Assembly (NCBI GenBank): GCA_030837285.1
Contig: JAUPKU010000106.1
Coordinates: forward strand, 1-52,540
Source of the DNA: Thermoproteota archaeon
Lineage (GTDB): Archaea; Thermoproteota; Bathyarchaeia; RBG-16-48-13; GCA-020355125
Direction: 5' to 3'
Length of the DNA: 52,540 nucleotides
Shown: positions 20,125 through 30,484 of the stretch, in pieces
How the letters are laid out: every line of letters begins with the position of its first letter
Position numbering within the stretch: position 1 is the stretch's first letter
Notes under the pieces: model-generated
Database searches by the model: none
Told to the model about the DNA's origin: nothing
What the model saw: the letters and a program-made list of their open reading frames with translations, nothing else
Translations under genes and position numbers: made by a program

Positions 20125-20861
20125 TGGCTGTCTTCCTCGTAGAAAGAACTGATCTTCTTCTCCGCCATCCTCTGCCCTTCAGAAGTCTTCAATTCCTTGT
20201 CGGATAGAGTCTTAACCAACTCAATAGTCAGGTCAGCATACTTCTGGGTATCTCCCTTAAAGAAGCCACTGTAATACTCTCTCAACTCCGCATTAACCTT
20301 TGTATAAAGAGATTCTTAGCTGTTCATAGTCAGAGGGAGCGCTTCTTCTTCGGTTGTCCTCAAGTGGTTTACCAAGTGGACATAAAGGGCCTCTTTGGCA
20401 GCGCTTCTAAAAATCTCATACTTGACATCAGCCTTTGTCAATCCCTGCAGTAATGTTCCATCAATAGATAAAACGATTATAACGCCTTCTTCATCGGCAT
20501 TAGAAACCGCTTCCCGAGCCTTCTCCTCGATTTCCTCTGGCTTTAAGCCTGTGAAGTCCATTTGAAGGATGCGGAAACGCCTCTGCATAGACAGGGATAT
20601 AGTATCAACCTTGGTCTCTCCATCCCCATCCACCTCAACTAAATAGAAGCCCTTCTCATGCCCGTACTCAGTATAATCAAATGTCTCTAGGCTCCCAGAG
20701 TAAAGGTCTCCAGCGAAAACTACAAAGTCAGGCGATAATTCCTTTGCCTTTGTAGTAAATTCCTCAAAGGCCTTTAAAAAATCCCCTGTTCTTTCAGCTA
20801 ATCCATACTGCATGTAGCCTAGATGAGCATCCGATGCTTGAACAAACCTGAAAGCCTTCAC
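20121..20861 (-). pseudogene. mre11: Mre11-like nuclease pseudogene with internal deletion and nonsense codon
   Basis: RFVQASDAHLGYMQYGL..DFVVFAGDLY is joined directly to SGSLETFDYTEYGHEKGFYLVEVDGDGE. In-frame TAA at 20316-20318, after which the C-terminus continues in the same frame (ESLYTKVNAELREYYSGFFKGDTQKYADLTIELVKTLSDKELKTSEGQRMAEKKISSFYEEDSQ*), ending in an ATGA overlap with rad50. Confidence 0.85.
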
Positions 20862-21476
20862 GTTCCATCACTAATAGGAGTATTTTCAACTATCTTTTTC
20901 GTTTTTCCCTCAATTTATGTGAATTCAAATTGCAGGGTTGGATGTCGTTACCAACAAACAACAAGAATAACTGAGTTTTAAAGAAAAATATCCAAAAAAT
21001 GATGCGCTTCATGAAGATTTGAGATGCTAATGTTTTCAGACATAAAGCTAAAAGGTAGAACTCAATACATCCTTAACAAGAAACTTGGTTGGCAATTCCT
21101 AGCTATCATGATAGCTGTCTGAAAGAAAAATCATACTACTTTACACTTTTACATGAAATTCCTGCCCTTAGCAACCTTTCCCTTCTTCTCTTTCTTGCTT
21201 ACCATATTGTTCTTCTTGTCTTTACCCACGGTCAATCACCCTTTTGTAATTCGACGAAGATTTGTACGAAATCAGCATCCGCGCTTATATACGCTTCGGT
21301 TTGGTCAACTCCCATCCCAGAAGTTTAAGAGAAATACATTCACCAACAAATAATACTGGAATATTGGAAGTAAGGTTGAAGAAATAGAAGTCTTTCAAGT
21401 TGACTTTTGTAAAACTCATGCAAATATTGATTTTTAAAGCGAGTTCTCATTTTGGAGACATATAGTCTAGGCTAAT

Positions 21477-23047
21477 ATGCCTCAAGATACAGTGTTTAGA
21501 ATAGTAGGAGTAGAGACTTTGGAGCAAAGATTCATTGCGACTATTGACCAAGGTACAACTGGAACTCGCTGTGCAATCTTCGACAATGACGGAAAGATAA
21601 TTACCCTCAGTTATAGAGAGCATAAACAGATATATCCTAGGCTAGGTTGGGTGGAGCATGATCCTTCTGAAATATGGCAACAGACGAAAGGTGTCATCGA
21701 AGACGCGTTGCAGAACTCAAAGATTGAACCGCGTGAATTAGCTGCCTTGGCATTATGAACCAGAGGGAGACGACTGTTATCTGGAATAAACACTCTGGGA
21801 AGCCATATTGCAACGCGATTGTCTGGCAGTGTACACGCACACAAGAATTATGTCAAGAACTTAAAGATAGAATGCTGGGGTCTTCTATAAGAGCGAAGAC
21901 TGGACTACATATCTCTACATATTTTTCAGGGCCAAAAATAAAGTGGATATTTGAAGAGATTCCAAATGTAAGAAAGGATGCAGAGGCTGGTAAAGCAGTC
22001 TTTGGCAATATTGACAGTTGGATCATTTGGAATTTGACTGGAGGATCCAAAAAGGGGCGGCATGTTACGGATTATACTAATGCCTCTAGGACTATGCTCA
22101 TGGATTTGAGAAAACTCAGTTGGGACGAAGAAATCACAGCGGAACTCAGTATACCCTCTCAAATGCTACCTGAAATCCGCCCCTCCTCCGATAAAGATAT
22201 TTCTGGATACACTTCGAGGGATGGACCTTTCAAGGCTAAAATACCGGTCTGTGGAGACGTAGGCGACCAGCAGGCTGCCCTGATTGGACAGACCTGCTTC
22301 AGAAGAGGAGAGGCTAAGAACACGTATGGAACAGGCTGCTTCACCTTAATGAATATAGGCAACGAACCCCTAATCTCTAAAAATGGCTTGATCACCACCT
22401 GCGCCTATGGTTTTGAAGAGAACAAGTGTACTTATGCCCTTGAAGGATCTGTAGCTATAGCTGGAGCTGCTATCCAATGGCTTAGAGATAATCTTGGCAT
22501 AATCAAATCTGCCTCTGAAACTGAGGAAATGGCCAAATCTGTTGCAGGAGAAGGCTCGGGTGGCATATTCTTCGTTCCAGCATTCAACGGCCTGTTCGCT
22601 CCCTACTGGGATATGTACGCCAGAGGATGCATAGTGGGCATAACTAGATACACTAGAAAGGAACATCTTGTCCACGCTACTTTAGAAGCGATCTGCTACC
22701 AGACTAGAGATGTCTTAGAGGCTATGATAGGAGACTCGAAGATCAAAATCACCCAGTTGAGAGCAGATGGGGGTGCAGCAGTTAACAATTATCTAATGCA
22801 GCTGCAAGCCAATCTATCAGGATTAAGAGTAATCCGCCCCACGATTACAGAGACTACTTCTCTCGGCGCAGCTTACTCCGCAGGGCTAGCCTTAGGGTTC
22901 TGGAAGGACTTGGATGAGATAAGGCGTAATTGGCAAATAGATAGAGTTTTCACTCCAGAATGGCCCGAGGAGAAGCAGCAAAGAATGTACAGAGACTGGA
23001 AAAAAGCCGTTATGCGCAGTAAAAACTGGATCGAGGAGCAATCATAA
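21477..23047 (+). pseudogene. glpK: glycerol kinase, split into two ORFs by a frameshift
   Basis: ORF 21477-21758 (ATIDQGTTGTRCAIFD) and ORF 21755-23047 ([24 protein letters not shown] ... [12 protein letters not shown] ... [15 protein letters not shown]) overlap at ATGA and together cover a whole GlpK. Confidence 0.8.
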
Positions 23048-23211
23048 AGCAAATAGGAGTCATGTTGAAAATGTGAAACTGCAGAGAATTCTGCTTCATC
23101 TTCTATTCAACCTAGCTTGTTTGGGAGTAGTATTTTTCTTCTGGTAACAAGAAGAGACTAACTGATAGGGATGATTTAGTTTTCTCTAATTCTTGCAGAT
23201 GTTTCGGATAG

Positions 23212-24534
23212 TTACTCTATTGTGTATTCTCTTTGTTTTTCTATTACTGGAATTTCGCTACCAACACTTGCCATGAATTTGCCAAATAGCTCCTGATGGA
23301 CACCGTGAATGGGAAATATGGTCTTTGGGCTTATTTCTTTAAGCGCTTCCTTCAGTTGCAGGGGCATGATATGGCCTGACACGTGGATATGATACTGAGG
23401 TAGACCGTAATACTCTAGCCAGTTAATCAGTCTGTCAAAGTCAATCTCCATCTCTTCGTCGAAGGGCTCAGAGGCAGATAGGATATAACAACTCTCAGGG
23501 ACCGGTTTGATCTCCAGTAGTTCTTCAAAGTCGTAGAAAGAGCATACCATAATCACTTTGTTCTGCATTTTAGAAACTCTAGCAGCGTCAACTATGTTGC
23601 CAAGCTTAAGTGTTTCAGTCTCCCACTTATAGTACTTCTTCTTAGCCTTTTGGAAGATGAGGACACTCTCGCCTCTAAGATTTGGAATCTTAAGTTTCGA
23701 ATCGCGACTTAATCTATCAAGAAGATAGGCCTGCCTCATAGTGACCGCCAGAAATCTATTATTCTCTAGAGCAACCCTATAGAATGACGCAAGTCTATCA
23801 ATATCAGCTTTGCCAAAATCGACCAAGACTAGTCCAGGCGCCTGTTTTACGACTTTATCAACTTTTTTTCTGACTTCAGGTTCTGAAGAGATCTCCGCGC
23901 CGGTCATATTCGTACTCTCCGTGATTACGGCGAGAGGACTCGCCTCTTTTGCCTTCTCAATGAATTCTTCAGTCATCTCTGGCTTTGTTCCATGAAGCCT
24001 AAAATCACCTGTGTAAACTATGGCTCCAGACGAAGTATGGATGATGAAGCCGTAAGCCCCTGGGACACTATGGTCAACATGGATTGGCTCAACTTCAATG
24101 GAGTCAACCTGGATCTTATCTCCTGTTCTGAAAGTTCTAAATTGGATTTCCCTCATGTCAGATTCCAATCTACTCAGTTGGACTTCGCTTAGGGCTTTCA
24201 ATATAGTAGCGGTGGTTTCTCCACAGTAGACTGGTATATCTCTTTTTAGGAAGGAAATGTAAGCTGAGTGGTCTGCGTGGGAATGAGATAGAAATACGGC
24301 GTCTAAGCTTCTCTCCGATTCATCAAACTTGTATACTCCATCAATTCGGGGAAGGATTCTAAACTCTAGGAGGCTCTTCTCATTTCTAGGGGATAAGAAC
24401 GGGGTTGAATAATACTGCTTCTTAGCCATTAGAGACATGCCAAAGTCAAGGAATATACTCGTATCCTTATCCTTTAGGAAGATCTTGTTTCCGCCGATCT
24501 CATTTACCCCGCCATAGAATCTCAGAGAAGTCAT
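23212..24534 (-). CDS. MBL-fold RNase J-like metallohydrolase
   Basis: YGGVNEIGGNKIFL, FLSHSHADHSAYISFL, VYTGDFRLHG, FPIHGVH. Confidence 0.85.
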   Translation of the reverse strand: MTSLRFYGGVNEIGGNKIFLKDKDTSIFLDFGMSLMAKKQYYSTPFLSPRNEKSLLEFRILPRIDGVYKFDESERSLDAVFLSHSHADHSAYISFLKRDIPVYCGETTATILKALSEVQLSRLESDMREIQFRTFRTGDKIQVDSIEVEPIHVDHSVPGAYGFIIHTSSGAIVYTGDFRLHGTKPEMTEEFIEKAKEASPLAVITESTNMTGAEISSEPEVRKKVDKVVKQAPGLVLVDFGKADIDRLASFYRVALENNRFLAVTMRQAYLLDRLSRDSKLKIPNLRGESVLIFQKAKKKYYKWETETLKLGNIVDAARVSKMQNKVIMVCSFYDFEELLEIKPVPESCYILSASEPFDEEMEIDFDRLINWLEYYGLPQYHIHVSGHIMPLQLKEALKEISPKTIFPIHGVHQELFGKFMASVGSEIPVIEKQREYTIE

Positions 24535-24780
24535 CTTATATCAATCCTTCAAATGCTATCTTCGAATTTTAATAACTTACCTATCTTGTTCCAATATTTC
24601 ACTCGTCCATTCACTCAAACCTAATATAAGTTTAGAATCTCTTTTCCCCACCTTTTTTAAAACTCTGGCTGCACTCTTTCTTCACGGTATGAATGTCTTC
24701 AAACGCATAAATATTGAACTACCATATTTTGCTTTGATAATCTCAATAGCGAATTTACTTGTAAGAAGAGATGGTTTAAA

Positions 24781-26001
24781 ATGATAGATGAGTGCAGTGT
24801 TAAAGATGCTTTAGGTCCTCTGATCGAGGTGGACACTAGTAATCCGCCAGGGAAGAATTCTAGGAGAATAGCCAACATCCTCAGAGAGCAGCTTGCTTCT
24901 ACAGGCTGTAAATTTAAACTGGTCCGATCTCCACTGGATAGATTTGAGGCGTTGTCCAAGGAAGTTGACGGAATCAGTGGTGAAAGAGTGAACTTGATTG
25001 CTACCCTGGATAGAGGTGAAGGGAAGACAATGATCTTCAACGCTCATGTAGATGTTGTCCCAGCTGTAGGTGAGTGGACCAAGCCTCCATTCAACTTGAC
25101 AAAGGCAGGTGACGAATTGTTTGGTCGAGGTGTCTCCGATGATAAGGGTCCCCTTGCCATGTTTGTCTTGGTCATCAAGGAACTTGCTGAAACTCCTGGA
25201 TGGAGGGGTAAGATCATCCTTGTAGCGACTGTTGATGAGGAGATAGGAGGTTACACTGGTCTTGGCTACCTTATGGATGGAGAGGTTATCAGTGGGGATT
25301 ATTGCATTGTCGGCGACGGAGATATAGACTCCATCTCAAACGCGGCTAACGGTTGCTTAGTCTTCAAGCTTACTATCAAGGGAAAATCTGTTCATTCCAG
25401 CATGAATTGGCTTGGAGTAAACGCTGTGGATAAGGCTGCTAAACTGATTACAAGGCTTGAAGCATATAACAAGATCCTGAATACTCGAAAGTCAAAAGTT
25501 CAGACAAACTCTGAGAAAGGCGTGACATGCCTCACACCGAGTCTGACTGTGGGGCTGATTAGAGGTGGAACAAAAGTCAATATAGTTCCGGACAGCTGCA
25601 AGCTTGAAGTTGATAGACGTGTGATTCCCGAGGAAAATAAGCTTGAAGCAATAAAAGAGTTCAAGAAGATCTTGGAAGAACTTAAGAGGGCAGATAAGGA
25701 CTTTAACTACGATCTTCATGTTGAAGGACTTCACAATTCCTTCTATGTTCGTGAAGATAACGAGCTTATCACGACAGCATGTAGAGTATATGAAGAAATA
25801 ACTAAGAGGAAGGGAAGAATTCTGGGCACTCTTGGCTGTCTCGACACATCTTATGTGGCTAAACACGGCATTCCAGTCTTTACTTTTGGTGTTTCAAGGG
25901 TTGAAAGCAGTATTCACGGAATCGATGAGCACGCGAAGATTAAAGACCTAATAGACTTTGGCTACATCGTAAAAGAGACAACTCAACGGCTATTAAGATA
26001 A
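24781..26001 (+). CDS. M20-family metallopeptidase/deacylase (ArgE/DapE/LysK-like)
   Basis: ORF 406 aa; FNAHVDVVPAVGEW, LFGRGVSDDKGPLAMF, ATVDEEIGGYTG. Confidence 0.9.
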   Translation: MIDECSVKDALGPLIEVDTSNPPGKNSRRIANILREQLASTGCKFKLVRSPLDRFEALSKEVDGISGERVNLIATLDRGEGKTMIFNAHVDVVPAVGEWTKPPFNLTKAGDELFGRGVSDDKGPLAMFVLVIKELAETPGWRGKIILVATVDEEIGGYTGLGYLMDGEVISGDYCIVGDGDIDSISNAANGCLVFKLTIKGKSVHSSMNWLGVNAVDKAAKLITRLEAYNKILNTRKSKVQTNSEKGVTCLTPSLTVGLIRGGTKVNIVPDSCKLEVDRRVIPEENKLEAIKEFKKILEELKRADKDFNYDLHVEGLHNSFYVREDNELITTACRVYEEITKRKGRILGTLGCLDTSYVAKHGIPVFTFGVSRVESSIHGIDEHAKIKDLIDFGYIVKETTQRLLR

Positions 26002-26046
26002 ATATGATCTCGTCATATCTTTTCCTCATGCTGTTGGCTGATCAAA

Positions 26047-26457
26047 TTGGATGATATTGACAGGAAGATTATAGAATTCCTTCAGAGGGACTCTCGCACC
26101 CCATATACTGATGTAGCTAAAGCCCTAAGTCTATCCGAGGGAACGGTTAGACGGAGGATTCAAAACCTGTTCCATTCAGGTATAATAAAGCGTTTCACAG
26201 TCGAAGTCTGGGAAGACAATCCTAAAGCATTAGTTCTAGTATCAACGATTCCTCCAACTCCTACATCTCAAATCGCAGAGAGAATCTTGAAGTTGGATGG
26301 TATAGAGTCCATTTTTGAGGTAGCTGGGCAAGACGACATAGCCGTTCTAGCTTCTGGAGATGACATCGCGTCTATTAATCAGTGTGTTGACAACATTCGA
26401 AGTATTGAGGGTGTACAAACTACCAATACCCTATTCGTTTTAAGAAAATGGAAGTGA
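26047..26457 (+). CDS. Lrp/AsnC-family transcriptional regulator
   Basis: IDRKIIEFLQRDSRTPYTDVAKALSLSEGTVRRRIQNL HTH plus C-terminal RAM-like half. Confidence 0.92.
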   Translation: MDDIDRKIIEFLQRDSRTPYTDVAKALSLSEGTVRRRIQNLFHSGIIKRFTVEVWEDNPKALVLVSTIPPTPTSQIAERILKLDGIESIFEVAGQDDIAVLASGDDIASINQCVDNIRSIEGVQTTNTLFVLRKWK

Positions 26458-26580
26458 AAAACAGGAGAGGATGGGGATCAAGTGAAAGAATGGATAAAAC
26501 TAATTGGTGGTTGATGGTCTCTCTATTTTAGAAATTCTTAAATTTCTGTTTGAATTTAGGCTATGTTTTAGTTTCAAGTC

Positions 26581-27075
26581 GTGGCAACATTGATTGTATC
26601 CAGCGTTGTTATTAGTCGGAGTGCAGAGGTTCACTTGGAACGCTTCACCGATTACTTCAAAGGATTTGAGAGGGTGGACGCTGTTAGGGAGTTGTTTGGC
26701 GCCCAGACAGAGGAGGTTCTCGACAACTTGAAGATTGAATTTGGTTCCAGGCGGGGTTACATGGGCGTTAGTGATGATGATGGCCACCTTTTTGTGAGTG
26801 TTCCATATCTCAAAGAAGGCGATGAGCGGGACATTTATTTGGACGTGATTCACGAGCTTGTTCATGTGAAACAATTCAGAAATGGAATACACTTACGCGA
26901 CAACAGATACCGATATACCAATAGGCCAACCGAAATCGAAGCCTACACTCATGCTGTTAAAGAGGCTAGACGGCTTAGTATGTCGGATAAAGAGATTTAT
27001 GAATACCTTTGGATGGACAATATGAGTGAAGATGATGTTAAGGCATTGGCTGATGCCGTAAACGTGAGATATTAG
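26581..27075 (+). CDS. small HExxH-type putative metallopeptidase
   Basis: ORF 164 aa, GTG start; IYLDVIHELVHVKQFRNG followed by RPTEIEAYTHAVKEA. Confidence 0.65.
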   Translation: MATLIVSSVVISRSAEVHLERFTDYFKGFERVDAVRELFGAQTEEVLDNLKIEFGSRRGYMGVSDDDGHLFVSVPYLKEGDERDIYLDVIHELVHVKQFRNGIHLRDNRYRYTNRPTEIEAYTHAVKEARRLSMSDKEIYEYLWMDNMSEDDVKALADAVNVRY

Positions 27076-27142
27076 TCTAATTGAAATCGTCATCTTACTA
27101 ATTTTTAACTGATTGATCAGATAGCGAATATACTTTTTAAAT

Positions 27143-27204
27143 TTTTTCGTAAATTAATTACGAAAAACATATAAGTAGCTAAATAAACTAAACGTAAATC
27201 GTAA
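27143..27204. promoter_or_regulatory. putative operator: perfect inverted repeat plus two additional CGTAA half-sites
   Basis: TTTTTCGTAA-attaa-TTACGAAAAA (27143-27152/27158-27167), then TATA-like catataag, then CGTAA at 27193-27197 and 27200-27204, upstream of the 27241 gene. Confidence 0.55.
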
Positions 27205-27240
27205 TAATTATCGCAAGAATTATCATGGAGGTTCATTGAA

Positions 27241-28674
27241 ATGGTAGCAATTTTAGACTCAACATTCAGAGAAGGTGAATTACAGCCAGGCATATACTAC
27301 TCGAAGGAAGCCAGAGTAAAAGTAGGAAGAGCTCTAGCCGAAGTTGGAACTCCGAGAATAGAATTCCCAATAATGTACCCGTCACGTGGAGGAAAAATTG
27401 AAGACATCAAGGCAGCGGTGGACGATATTCAAGGATGCTTCAGTAACTCCATTGCTGTCCTCCATGTTAGAGTCCTCAAAGAAGATGTAGAATTGGCGAG
27501 AGTATATGACGCTAAGGGCTGTTGCGCCTACATGGCTCCCACTGGACTGCACAGAAAGGGGAAGTTCCATGGTATGGAACAGCAGAAGGTTATTGACAAC
27601 TTCGTTAGTGTACTTGACCTTATGAAGAAATACGGATTCTCATATAGGAGGGCAACAGTTGAAGATGCTTCGCGCTTTGCCTCACCAGAAGAGAGAACAA
27701 AAGAGGATACCATGAGCTTCCTCGCTCGTCTGCTGAAGGCGATTGAAGAAGCAGGTGCAACGATTGTGAGTATACCTGACACCAGTGGATTGCTTCCTCC
27801 CAGCCTTTCTGCACCATTTATCAAGAATGTTAGAAAACTGACTCGATTACCCTTAGCCTGTCATTTTCACAACGACTACGGCAATGCTTTGGGAAACGCT
27901 CTTCAAGCCTCGACGATGTCTGGGGTAGATGAAGTCAACGTGAGCATACTTGGTCTGGGAACTAGAAATGGGATTACGGATCATTACGAATTCGTAGCTA
28001 ATATGGAAGACTTGTATGGCGTGAAAGTTGGAGAGAAGAGAGAGAAGATGAAGTGGCTCTACGATATCTTCACCCAAGAAACAGGAATATCTATTCCATG
28101 GAATCATCCTCTTTCACCCCAGTGCTTCATGGAAAAGGCTGGTACCCATCAGTCACAAGTTGTTCGGGATCCAAAGGGATACATCCCTCGAAAGAAACTT
28201 GAATATGATTTAGGCGGCGAAGTCCAATTTGAAGCAGGACAATTAATGAGTAAACAAGTAGTCAAGGCACTATTAGAAGGCTATGATGTTCGTCCAGAAC
28301 TTGTTGAGGAAGTTACTAATGCGATTGCCGCAAGATCTGCCTTGAAGAGGAGGGAAGTGTCACCGTGGGAAGTAAAGGAGATAATTGAGTTTTCTAGTGG
28401 AATCAAAATCCCAATCGAGCAGGTTACCAAAAAGATAAGGGGTTCAGACCGGGTCTATATAATGCTAACGCTTGTTCCCCAGTTCCCCGTTTCAGAGCTT
28501 ATCCGTGAAGTAGGAAGCTGGAAAGAGGTGGATCGTATCGACGAAGTCTACGGAGATATTGACCTCATTGTTCTAAGCCAAATAAAGAGCTTTGATGGAG
28601 AAGAGATAGTTGATAAAATAAGAAGCAGATTTAAAGGAGCAATAACTAAAACCATTACACTCCCCGTTGAGTAA
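27241..28674 (+). CDS. homocitrate/isopropylmalate synthase family enzyme with C-terminal RAM (AsnC ligand-binding-like) domain
   Basis: LDSTFREGELQPG, CHFHNDYGNALGNAL, GTRNGITDHYEF; C-terminal VYIMLTLVPQFPVSELIREVGSWKEVDRIDEVYGDIDLIVLSQIKS. Confidence 0.88.
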   Translation: MVAILDSTFREGELQPGIYYSKEARVKVGRALAEVGTPRIEFPIMYPSRGGKIEDIKAAVDDIQGCFSNSIAVLHVRVLKEDVELARVYDAKGCCAYMAPTGLHRKGKFHGMEQQKVIDNFVSVLDLMKKYGFSYRRATVEDASRFASPEERTKEDTMSFLARLLKAIEEAGATIVSIPDTSGLLPPSLSAPFIKNVRKLTRLPLACHFHNDYGNALGNALQASTMSGVDEVNVSILGLGTRNGITDHYEFVANMEDLYGVKVGEKREKMKWLYDIFTQETGISIPWNHPLSPQCFMEKAGTHQSQVVRDPKGYIPRKKLEYDLGGEVQFEAGQLMSKQVVKALLEGYDVRPELVEEVTNAIAARSALKRREVSPWEVKEIIEFSSGIKIPIEQVTKKIRGSDRVYIMLTLVPQFPVSELIREVGSWKEVDRIDEVYGDIDLIVLSQIKSFDGEEIVDKIRSRFKGAITKTITLPVE

Positions 28675-29905
28675 TACAAGTTCTACCCCTTGGAGTTTGA
28701 ATAGAAAAATGAGTACTATCATCGAGAAGATTCTGAAAAAGAATGGAACGGTCTACAATAACCTTGCTGTCGTAAAAGTAGATAAAATAATGTCTCACGA
28801 CACGACTACGCCCTTAGCCATTGAAGCCTTCGAGAAATTCTCAGATAAAACGATTCACAAGGATAAGATAGTAATTGTCTTCGATCACGTTGTACCCCCT
28901 TCATTCGTCGATGCAGCATTGAATCAAAAAATTATGAAGGAATTCTGTAAACGTTACAGTATAGAATTCTATGAAAGTCAAGGAATATGCCATACTTTGA
29001 TGATTGAGAAAGGCTTCGTGCAACCATGGAAAGTGATAGTAGGCGGTGACTCTCACACCCTTGTCTATGGTGTAGCTGGAGCCATTGGCTTAGGAGTTGG
29101 CTCTACAGACATCGCAGCATGTTGGAGGACTGGCGAGACTTGGCTTGAAATACCTGAAACCATAAAAGTTGAAGTCAATGGTAAGTTAGCAGAGGGCACT
29201 TACTCAAAAGACATTGCCCTAGAATACGTTAAAGAACTGACTTTAAGTGGCGGTGAAGATAAGGCTATAGAGTTCTGCGGAGACACGCTAAGAGAAATGG
29301 ATGTGTATGAGAAGATGCCTATCGGCTTGATGGCGACGGAATGCAGTGCAGTAACTCAAGTCTTCCAGGATGAGAAGAATAACCTCGTTTCTGACAAGAA
29401 CGTGAAGTACGCAAAGGAATTGGAAATAGACGCTAGTACACTGGAGCCTCTGATAGCCTGTCCCCACTTCCCAGATAACGTTAAGCCAGTTGCTGAGGTG
29501 GAGCGAAAGGAAGTGAATCAAGTATTTATAGGAAGTTGCACTAACGGAACAATCCATGATCTTAGACTAGCCGCAAAAGTTCTGAAGAATAGAAAAACTA
29601 ATCCTTACACGCGGACTCTTATATCACCTGCCACGCTGCCAATCTTCAAAACAGCCTTGAAAGAAGGACTGATAGACATATTTCTTGAAAGCGGAGCCAT
29701 AGTCTGCACACCGCCTGGATGCGGACCCTGCATAGGAAGGCATAATGGGGTATTAAGCGACGGCGAAATCTGCGTTTCTACAAGTAATAGAAACTATCAA
29801 GGAAGAATGGGAAGTCCAAAAGCAGAAGTATATATAGCCTCTCCAGCTACGGCAGCAGCAACCGCGATAGAAGGAAGAATAACTGACCCTAGGAGGTTTC
29901 TATGA
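28667..29905 (+). CDS. homoaconitase/3-isopropylmalate dehydratase large subunit
   Basis: VFDHVVPP, GDSHTLVYGVAGAIGLGVGSTDIA, FIGSCTNGTIHDLR, CGPCIGRHNGVL. Start probably ATG at 28709 or an upstream alternative. Confidence 0.93.
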   Translation: MSNTSSTPWSLNRKMSTIIEKILKKNGTVYNNLAVVKVDKIMSHDTTTPLAIEAFEKFSDKTIHKDKIVIVFDHVVPPSFVDAALNQKIMKEFCKRYSIEFYESQGICHTLMIEKGFVQPWKVIVGGDSHTLVYGVAGAIGLGVGSTDIAACWRTGETWLEIPETIKVEVNGKLAEGTYSKDIALEYVKELTLSGGEDKAIEFCGDTLREMDVYEKMPIGLMATECSAVTQVFQDEKNNLVSDKNVKYAKELEIDASTLEPLIACPHFPDNVKPVAEVERKEVNQVFIGSCTNGTIHDLRLAAKVLKNRKTNPYTRTLISPATLPIFKTALKEGLIDIFLESGAIVCTPPGCGPCIGRHNGVLSDGEICVSTSNRNYQGRMGSPKAEVYIASPATAAATAIEGRITDPRRFL

Positions 29906-30390
29906 TGGGCAGAGCATGGGTATTTGGAGATAAAATTAGTACAGACTACATCATTCCGGGGAGATTCAATATTACGAGTGACCCAAATGAATTGCGGAAA
30001 CACATATTCCAATACGCAAGACCAGAATTCGCTGACAAAGTAAAACCTGGGGATGTAGTGATTGGTGGAAAAACCTTTGGCTGCGGCTCAAGCAGAGAAC
30101 ATGCAGCAATAGTCATGAGGGAATGCGGCATCTACTTGATTGCACAGTCCTATGGCTGGATCTTCAGGAGGAACTGCATAAACCTTGGAGTAGTCCCTAT
30201 GGAGACGGCCGAGATATTAGATGTGTCTGACGGGGATAATGTTGAAATAGATATGGACAAATATCTGCTGGAGGACATAACCAAAGGGAAAACGTATAGT
30301 TTGAAGCCTCTTCCAAGCTTCATCCTAAACATCCACGAAGCCGGCGGCTTAATTGAATATTTGAATAAATATGGAACATACCTCAAATAG
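29902..30390 (+). CDS. homoaconitase/3-isopropylmalate dehydratase small subunit
   Basis: VFGDKISTDYIIPGR, GKTFGCGSSREHA, FRRNCINLGVVP; ATGA overlap with the large subunit. Confidence 0.93.
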   Translation: MMGRAWVFGDKISTDYIIPGRFNITSDPNELRKHIFQYARPEFADKVKPGDVVIGGKTFGCGSSREHAAIVMRECGIYLIAQSYGWIFRRNCINLGVVPMETAEILDVSDGDNVEIDMDKYLLEDITKGKTYSLKPLPSFILNIHEAGGLIEYLNKYGTYLK

Positions 30391-30484
30391 AGGCTTATCC
30401 TATTTTCTTTGACTCCCTTCTAATTAGATATAAAAAGAAGTTATCGGAAGAAGGGTTAGCGGTAGGCTGGAAGAGACTGCGTAT

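Noticed and set aside
18078-20861. Stop-codon recoding (e.g. TAG as pyrrolysine) to explain the broken mre11/rad50
   Set aside because: All three stop codons occur in frame, alongside frameshifts and a large deletion; decay is simpler.
21101-21116. Perfect 16-bp palindrome AGCTATCATGATAGCT as an operator
   Set aside because: About one such palindrome is expected by chance in a window this size, and it has no repeated half-sites or clear promoter context.
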